Of a DNA stretch of 10,705 nucleotides, positions 6,702 to 10,705 are shown piece by piece. Numbering within the stretch: position 1 is the stretch's first letter; every line of letters starts with the position of its first letter. The notes under the pieces were generated by a model, which saw only the letters and a list, made by a program, of their open reading frames with translations, was not told the origin of the DNA and made no database searches. Made by a program: the position numbers and the translations under genes. Origin of the DNA: Flavobacteriales bacterium (lineage in GTDB: Bacteria > Bacteroidota > Bacteroidia > Flavobacteriales > Flavobacteriaceae); contig JAMONI010000175.1 of NCBI GenBank assembly GCA_027065935.1, positions 1 to 10,705 on the forward strand. Direction: 5' to 3'.

Positions 6702-7683
6702 ACAATTTTTCTTTTTGAAGAATGAGATACAAAGTTACGAAGATTAACAACACCGCTCCGGTCCACAGAAACTGAATATACGTCTCCTTTTCCCAAAGCC
6801 GGAAATACAATATATATCCGTTTATCAAGCCTTGAAGTCCGGCATATAGCATGGCCACCCGGAGATGCGGCCATTGAAACCGGTCCACCAATTTTTGATA
6901 CCAATGCCACCGGTGGGCTTGAAAAACGTTTTGTTTTTTTAACAATCTGAAAATTATGGTCATCGCACTATCCGTTCCGTAAACAGCCAACATCAAGAGC
7001 AAAACCGGTGTTTTTAGTTCTATCATAAATCGTGCCGAAATATAAAGCAACACGGCAGCCAGCGCCATACTCCCCACGTCGCCGGCGAACATCAAAGCTT
7101 TCGGCCTGAAATTAAAATATCCGAATACCGAAACCGATACCAACAAAAGCGGAAACAGTTGATCCGGAAGTAAATGAAACAATTCGTTTAAATACCAAAA
7201 ACTCAACGTAAGAACAAGAGAATAAAACCCGGTGATTCCGTTGATACCATCCATAAAATTATAGGCGTTGACAAAACCTAAGGATACGATGACGGCCGTA
7301 ATTTTGACGATAGGATGAAAATCCGCCTCCCATAAACCCGACGCATACAAAATCAACAGAACCGAAACCAATTGAAAAGGAAACCTCCGTTGGGGAGAAA
7401 TGCCGAACTTGTCGTCAAAAAAGCCCAGCGCTCCCAACAACATAAATCCGGTTATAAATGAAACAAAATGAATGTCGGTCCCGTTCCAAACCATTTCCCA
7501 TAGTCCCCATCCCAAAACGGCCAGAAAAATGATGATGCCTCCGCCCCGGATCGTCGGCTCACGGTGCGAACTCCTTTCATTAGGCGTATCGACAATGTTC
7601 TTTTTCCGTGCATAGTTCAAGTATAATTTGCCCGTTAGAAAAAGCATGAAAGCGATAGTCGAATATACCGCAAATTCATTCAT
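6688..7683 (-). CDS. Polyprenyl-phosphate sugar-1-phosphate transferase (WecA/WbpL-like, MraY family)
   Basis: A 331-residue polytopic membrane protein with about ten hydrophobic segments, normal for the family. Conserved cytoplasmic motifs are in order: DTPNERSSH (32-40), substrate/Mg loop GFFDDKFGISP (87-97, Asp90/Asp91), NAYNFMDGINGI (139-150), FAGDVGS (199-205) and HRWHWYQKL (257-265), the family's HxH-type loop. The enzyme should move a HexNAc-1-phosphate from a UDP-sugar to undecaprenyl phosphate at the inner membrane, starting O-antigen, capsule or related glycan synthesis. It sits directly upstream of the dehydratase, the same pairing as WbpL and WbpM in Pseudomonas, so a 6-deoxy-HexNAc product such as FucNAc or QuiNAc is a reasonable guess for the first sugar. 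It is not MraY: the motifs differ from the HHHFE type and no murein genes are nearby. Its ATG overlaps the small upstream ORF by 8 nt; GGGG precedes the start. Confidence 0.92.
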   Translation of the reverse strand: MNEFAVYSTIAFMLFLTGKLYLNYARKKNIVDTPNERSSHREPTIRGGGIIIFLAVLGWGLWEMVWNGTDIHFVSFITGFMLLGALGFFDDKFGISPQRRFPFQLVSVLLILYASGLWEADFHPIVKITAVIVSLGFVNAYNFMDGINGITGFYSLVLTLSFWYLNELFHLLPDQLFPLLLVSVSVFGYFNFRPKALMFAGDVGSMALAAVLLYISARFMIELKTPVLLLMLAVYGTDSAMTIIFRLLKKQNVFQAHRWHWYQKLVDRFQWPHLRVAMLYAGLQGLINGYILYFRLWEKETYIQFLWTGAVLLIFVTLYLILQKEKLFEKY

Positions 7684-7975
7684 CCCCGCAGATTTTTTCG
7701 GTTTTCATAAATGCAAAATCCGAACAACAAACGACGAAAGAGTTATCTGTCAAGCAATTATTACTTTGCGAGAAAAATAATGCCCGCAATCTGCGAACCG
7801 GAACTGCGTTTGACAACAAAAATATGTTCCATCCGGATTCCATTACGGTTATGTTGACAGCAAAAACCAAAACAATCCATCCCGTGCCGTACACCTTGGC
7901 AAAAAAAGGAAATTGATAGACCAACCAAGCCAACATAATGTGAATACCGATTAAAAGAAATTTTGTCAGCGACAT
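7676..7975 (-). CDS. Small membrane ORF of unknown function, possible gene remnant
   Basis: 99 codons from the ATG at 7975 to a TGA at 7676-7678. The first half is membrane-like: hydrophobic segments at about 5-22 and 30-47, with a PFFAKVYG turn between them. That arrangement resembles the N-terminus of Bacteroidota O-antigen ligase/polymerase-like proteins, but this is a resemblance only. The second half (from about residue 50) is low-complexity, rich in Ser, Asn and Cys (SQSNNCLTDN, VVCCSD) and does not look selected. In another frame, 7742-7680 reads a hydrophobic-basic tail (LLFGFCIYENRKN) ending in a TGA that forms an ATGA overlap with the transferase start. This suggests that an internal deletion or frameshift has shortened a longer gene. 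A good -7 box at 7993-8000 supports transcription. It could equally be a genuine small two-helix protein. Confidence 0.45.
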   Translation of the reverse strand: MSLTKFLLIGIHIMLAWLVYQFPFFAKVYGTGWIVLVFAVNITVMESGWNIFLLSNAVPVRRLRALFFSQSNNCLTDNSFVVCCSDFAFMKTEKICGDE

Positions 7976-7992
7976 AAGGATTAGCTTCGTAA

Positions 7993-8000
7993 CAAATTTA
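7993..8000 (-). promoter_or_regulatory. Bacteroidota -7 promoter element for the sugar operon
   Basis: On the minus strand this reads TAAATTTG, an exact TAnnTTTG match, 18 nt before the ATG at 7975. The -33 region is only a TTTC-like stretch. It should drive the small ORF, the transferase and the dehydratase as one unit, because the three genes overlap each other and no other promoter is evident. It sits in the 112-nt divergent gap shared with moxR. Confidence 0.5.
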
Positions 8001-8087
8001 CGGATATTTAATCATTATGAAATAAAACGTATTAAAAAATAATTTTTGCACGATTTTTGTTAAACCTAAAACCAAAATACCAACGCC

Positions 8088-9086
8088 ATGAGTTACGAAG
8101 CTACTGACATAAAGGCACTCAATGAAAAAATCAAAGAAGAAAGTGCATTTATCGACCTGTTGAAACGGGAAATTAACCGCGTTATTGTCGGACAGAATAA
8201 AATGATCGACCGGCTTCTGATAGCCCTTCTGGGCAAAGGGCATATTTTGCTCGAAGGTGTGCCCGGATTAGCCAAAACATTGGCCATCAAAACTTTAGCT
8301 GACGCTTTGGATGTTAGCTTTAGCCGTATTCAATTCACCCCGGACCTGCTTCCGGCCGACATTATCGGGACGCTAATCTACAACATGCAAGAAAATAAAT
8401 TTGAAGTGAAAAAAGGCCCCGTATTCGCCAATTTCGTTTTGGCCGACGAAATCAACCGGGCGCCCGCCAAAGTACAATCCGCCTTGCTCGAAGCCATGCA
8501 AGAGCGTCAGGTGACCATCGGCGACCAAACCTTCAAACTCGAAGAACCTTTTATGGTTTTGGCCACCCAAAACCCTATCGAACAAGAAGGAACTTATCCC
8601 CTACCCGAGGCCCAAACCGACCGGTTTATGCTCAAAACCATCATCACTTATCCCGACCGGGAAGAAGAACGTCAAATCGTCAGGCTAAACGTGGATGAAA
8701 ATTTCGGCAAAGTCAATAAAGTGGCGGGAAAAGACGAAATCCTCAACGCCCGGCGGGCCGTACGTGAAATTTACATCGACCCGAAAATCGAACAATACAT
8801 TTTGGACATCGTCTTTGCCACGCGGTACCCGGAAAAATACGGGCTGGAAGATATCAAACCGCTTATTGCCTACGGCGCTTCACCGCGCGGAAGTATCAAC
8901 CTGACCATCGCCTCCAAGGCCAATGCCTTTATCAACCGGCGAGGATTTGTCATCCCCGAAGACGTACTCAGCGTGGTCAACGACGTATTGCGCCACCGTA
9001 TCGGACTTACTTACGAAGCCGAAGCCGAGAACGTAACCACGGAAGATATCATCAACAAAATCGTAGGGAAGATTGCGGTTCCTTAA
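8088..9086 (+). CDS. MoxR family AAA+ ATPase
   Basis: A 332-residue cytosolic ATPase of standard MoxR length. It has Walker A GVPGLAKT (57-64), Walker B FVLADE (116-121) followed by INRAP, sensor 1 ATQNPIEQEGTYPLPEAQ (159-176, the most characteristic MoxR stretch), RF at 179-180, and sensor 2 SPRG (265-268). MoxR ATPases are thought to act as chaperones that load or mature metal centres or protein complexes, usually with vWA partners. The next genes, DUF58 and a BatD-like protein, are the usual partners in Bacteroidota. The ATG is preceded by an A-rich leader without Shine-Dalgarno. The divergent gap has only a poor promoter candidate for this gene (TA at 8040-8041 and TTTG at 8045-8048, spaced one base too far). 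The DUF58 gene follows after 107 nt, filled by an inverted heptamer repeat. Confidence 0.95.
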   Translation: MSYEATDIKALNEKIKEESAFIDLLKREINRVIVGQNKMIDRLLIALLGKGHILLEGVPGLAKTLAIKTLADALDVSFSRIQFTPDLLPADIIGTLIYNMQENKFEVKKGPVFANFVLADEINRAPAKVQSALLEAMQERQVTIGDQTFKLEEPFMVLATQNPIEQEGTYPLPEAQTDRFMLKTIITYPDREEERQIVRLNVDENFGKVNKVAGKDEILNARRAVREIYIDPKIEQYILDIVFATRYPEKYGLEDIKPLIAYGASPRGSINLTIASKANAFINRRGFVIPEDVLSVVNDVLRHRIGLTYEAEAENVTTEDIINKIVGKIAVP

Positions 9087-9089
9087 AAC

Positions 9090-9186
9090 GGATTTGGGAT
9101 TTAGGATTTGGGATTTTTATATATAACATTTAATTAAAATCATCTATTTCTCATTTCCCAAATCCTAATTCCCAAGTCCTAAATCC
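9090..9186. repeat. Inverted array of heptamer repeats in the moxR-DUF58 gap
   Basis: Four perfectly phased heptamers lie at 9090-9117: GGATTTG, GGATTTA, GGATTTG, GGATTTT, effectively two 14-mers. After an AT-rich spacer (9118-9151, including TATATATA and TTAATTAA) come five reverse-orientation heptamers at 9152-9186: CATTTCC, CAAATCC, TAATTCC, CAAGTCC, TAAATCC. The best pairing joins 9090-9110 with 9159-9179: 19 of 21 positions match and one mismatch becomes a G-U wobble in RNA. This makes a long hairpin with a 48-nt loop. The array starts 3 nt after the moxR stop and ends 7 nt before the DUF58 ATG, so it would occupy that gene's initiation region. It is not a standard terminator. It may be an expanded intergenic repeat, a MITE-like palindrome or a regulatory hairpin. 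Confidence 0.85.
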
Positions 9187-9193
9187 AACACCT

Positions 9194-10057
9194 ATGAACA
9201 CAAAAGAATTACTCAAAAAAGTTCGTAAAATCGAAATAAAGACCCGGAAACTTTCGGATAACATTTTTTCGGGCGAATATCATTCCAAGTTCAAAGGCAA
9301 GGGAATGACTTTCTCCGAAGTGCGTCCCTATACCTACGGCGACGATATCCGAAACATCGACTGGAACGTAACGGCCCGCAACCGCAAACCTTTCGTGAAA
9401 ATTTTTGAAGAAGAACGCGAACTCACCGTAATGTTGGCCATCGACATTTCCGGCTCGGAAAATTTCGGCACCAAATATCAACTCAAGCGTGAAACCATCA
9501 CCGAAATTGCCGCCACATTGGCCTTCTCGGCCATAAAAAATAACGACAAGGTGGGCTTGGTAATGTTTTCCGACACCGTCGAACTGTTTATCCCGCCCAA
9601 AAAAGGACGTTCGCACGTATTGAACATTATCCGGCAATTGGTCGATTACCGGCCGGTTCGCAGGCAAACCGATATTTCCGGAAGTTTGCGTTTCGTCTTT
9701 AACGTAATGAAAAAACGCGGCATCGTGTTTCTCATTTCCGATTTTTTGGATGAAAATTACGCCGACACCTTGAAAATCGTGGCCAAAAAACACGACTTGA
9801 TCGGCATCCGCATTTTCGACCCTTACGAAAAATCACCCCGAAATGCCGGATTCGTTCTGATGCAAGATACCGAAACGGGCGCAAAATATTATTTGGATAC
9901 ATCGTCAACAAAAGTAAGACGGCAAATCGCCGAATTGTTCGATAATTACAGCCGGTATTTTAAAACCGCCTTCCGAAAAAGCGGAAGCGGAACCATTGAA
10001 GTGGAAACCGGGCAGTCATACGTGAAAGCTTTAATGAACTATTTTAAATCCGCATGA
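9194..10057 (+). CDS. DUF58 domain protein (vWA-like), MoxR partner
   Basis: A 287-residue soluble protein. The DUF58 signature is clear: GEYHSKFKGKGMTFSEVRPY (27-46) continuing to YGDDIRNIDWNVTARNRKPFVK (48-69). A von Willebrand A-like fold follows with the MIDAS motif DISGS (84-88) and a later ISDFLD (181-186). No membrane segment is seen, unlike some longer DUF58 proteins. In Bacteroidota this gene almost always follows moxR, and its product probably bridges the ATPase to the Bat membrane proteins. The ATG at 9194 gives the usual N-terminus (MNTKELLKKVRKIEIKT). Its leader, AACACCT, has no A-rich or Shine-Dalgarno feature because the heptamer array ends 7 nt upstream. Its stop overlaps the next gene's start as ATGA. 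Confidence 0.94.
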   Translation: MNTKELLKKVRKIEIKTRKLSDNIFSGEYHSKFKGKGMTFSEVRPYTYGDDIRNIDWNVTARNRKPFVKIFEEERELTVMLAIDISGSENFGTKYQLKRETITEIAATLAFSAIKNNDKVGLVMFSDTVELFIPPKKGRSHVLNIIRQLVDYRPVRRQTDISGSLRFVFNVMKKRGIVFLISDFLDENYADTLKIVAKKHDLIGIRIFDPYEKSPRNAGFVLMQDTETGAKYYLDTSSTKVRRQIAELFDNYSRYFKTAFRKSGSGTIEVETGQSYVKALMNYFKSA

Positions 10058-10705
10058 AAATGAAGCGAGGTATTTTCGGCCTAACGGTATTGATGACGCT
10101 TGTAACTCATTTGGCTTTTACCCAACAAATTCGCGTGGAAGTCAGCCGGGATTCGATAAAAATCGGGGAACAATTGGATTATACCTTATCCATCCCGGCG
10201 GATTCCTCCCGTCAAATATCGCTACCGGACAACGAAAATTTTGCACCCTTCGAGGTAGTCAAGCGATTCCCCGCCGACACACTATACGAAGAAAAAATAC
10301 TGCATACCACCTATCGCCTGACGGTGTGGGACAGCGGACATTATTACATTCCTTCGTTACAGATAAAAATCAACGACAGCCTGCTAACAACCGACAGTAT
10401 TCCCGTGTATGTAGCCGGCGTTCAAATCGATACGGCCAAGCAAGGCCTTTATCCCGTCAAACCCGCCCGGGAAATCCGGTATAAATCTTCCGTTAAAATC
10501 CAAAAAAAGAAAACCCGTCACTGGAAGTGGATTTTCGTTTTACTGCTCCTCGGCATACCGGCCTATTGGTTTTTAAGAAAAAAACAAACCTTAGCCCACC
10601 GAAAAGGCTTATCCCCTTACGAAAAAGCAATAGCCGAATGGAACCGCTTGGTGCAGTCCAAAATGTATGCCTCCGATTGGGAACGGTTCTACGTCAAATT
10701 AACCG
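10054..10705 (+). CDS. BatD-like membrane protein of the MoxR/Bat operon (N-terminal part, partial)
   Basis: The frame is open from the ATG at 10054 to the window edge (217 codons). A second in-frame ATG at 10060 is an alternative start. Residues 1-23 form a signal peptide. Residues about 25-120 form a beta-rich extracytoplasmic domain (VEVSRDSIKIGEQLDYTLSI, then VWDSGHYYIPSLQIKI). After a basic stretch (KIQKKKTRHWK) there is one membrane segment at about 158-174. The cytoplasmic part starts with SPYEKAIAEWNRLV (187-200) and WERFYVKLT, like the conserved tail of BatD and related Bacteroidota Bat-operon proteins. I infer a periplasm-facing partner of the MoxR/DUF58 pair. The 4-nt ATGA overlap with DUF58 indicates translational coupling. 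The rest of the operon (BatA/B vWA proteins and TPR proteins, if present) lies outside the window. Confidence 0.8.
   Translation, partial: MKMKRGIFGLTVLMTLVTHLAFTQQIRVEVSRDSIKIGEQLDYTLSIPADSSRQISLPDNENFAPFEVVKRFPADTLYEEKILHTTYRLTVWDSGHYYIPSLQIKINDSLLTTDSIPVYVAGVQIDTAKQGLYPVKPAREIRYKSSVKIQKKKTRHWKWIFVLLLLGIPAYWFLRKKQTLAHRKGLSPYEKAIAEWNRLVQSKMYASDWERFYVKLT

Noticed and set aside
9090..9186. Reading the heptamer array as a CRISPR array or a rho-independent terminator
   Set aside because: Units are contiguous 7-mers without spacers, and the hairpin has a 48-nt loop with no U-tract after the second arm, so neither model fits.
9209..9793. 194-codon minus-strand ORF
   Set aside because: Antisense to the DUF58 gene, whose signature and MIDAS motif are intact on the plus strand.

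Overview
The window looks like a chromosomal segment of a Bacteroidota bacterium, probably Flavobacteriia or a relative; I cannot name a genus. Four things point that way: A-rich leaders with almost no Shine-Dalgarno sequences, several matches to the Bacteroidota -7 promoter element TAnnTTTG, a Bacteroidota-style Crp/Fnr regulator, and a MoxR / DUF58 / Bat-type operon. All bases are accounted for by ten genes or short intergenic gaps. I see no rRNA, tRNA, CRISPR array, transposase or phage gene.

Layout. (1) Positions 1-1388, minus strand: the N-terminal part of a secreted DPP IV-type S9 peptidase, cut by the window edge. (2) 1551-2989, plus strand: a Crp/Fnr-type regulator, divergent from the peptidase, then a short-chain dehydrogenase. 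(3) 3057-4803, plus strand: kdsA (Kdo-8-phosphate synthase for LPS, with the metal-dependent set of ligands) overlapping a membrane-anchored alpha/beta hydrolase. (4) 4779-7975, minus strand: a small membrane ORF that may be a gene remnant, a WecA/WbpL-type polyprenyl-phosphate sugar-1-phosphate transferase, and a membrane-bound CapD/FlaA1/WbpM-type nucleotide-sugar 4,6-dehydratase. The last gene meets the hydrolase tail to tail with a 25-bp overlap. (5) 8088-10705, plus strand: a MoxR AAA+ ATPase, a DUF58 vWA-type protein and the start of a BatD-like membrane protein, running off the window.

How the genes may work together. kdsA makes the inner-core LPS sugar precursor. The dehydratase/transferase pair looks like the start of O-antigen or capsule synthesis: the dehydratase modifies UDP-GlcNAc and the transferase loads the first sugar on undecaprenyl phosphate, as for WbpM and WbpL in Pseudomonas. 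MoxR and DUF58 proteins are thought to act as a chaperone/adaptor pair with the Bat membrane proteins encoded downstream.

The strongest non-gene signal is between moxR and the DUF58 gene. There, four tandem heptamers GGATTTN face five degenerate inverted heptamers NAAATCC across an AT-rich spacer, ending 7 nt before the DUF58 start codon. The second most interesting item is the 99-codon ORF heading the sugar operon, which looks like a shrunken polymerase/ligase gene. I did not find a convincing new multi-gene system.
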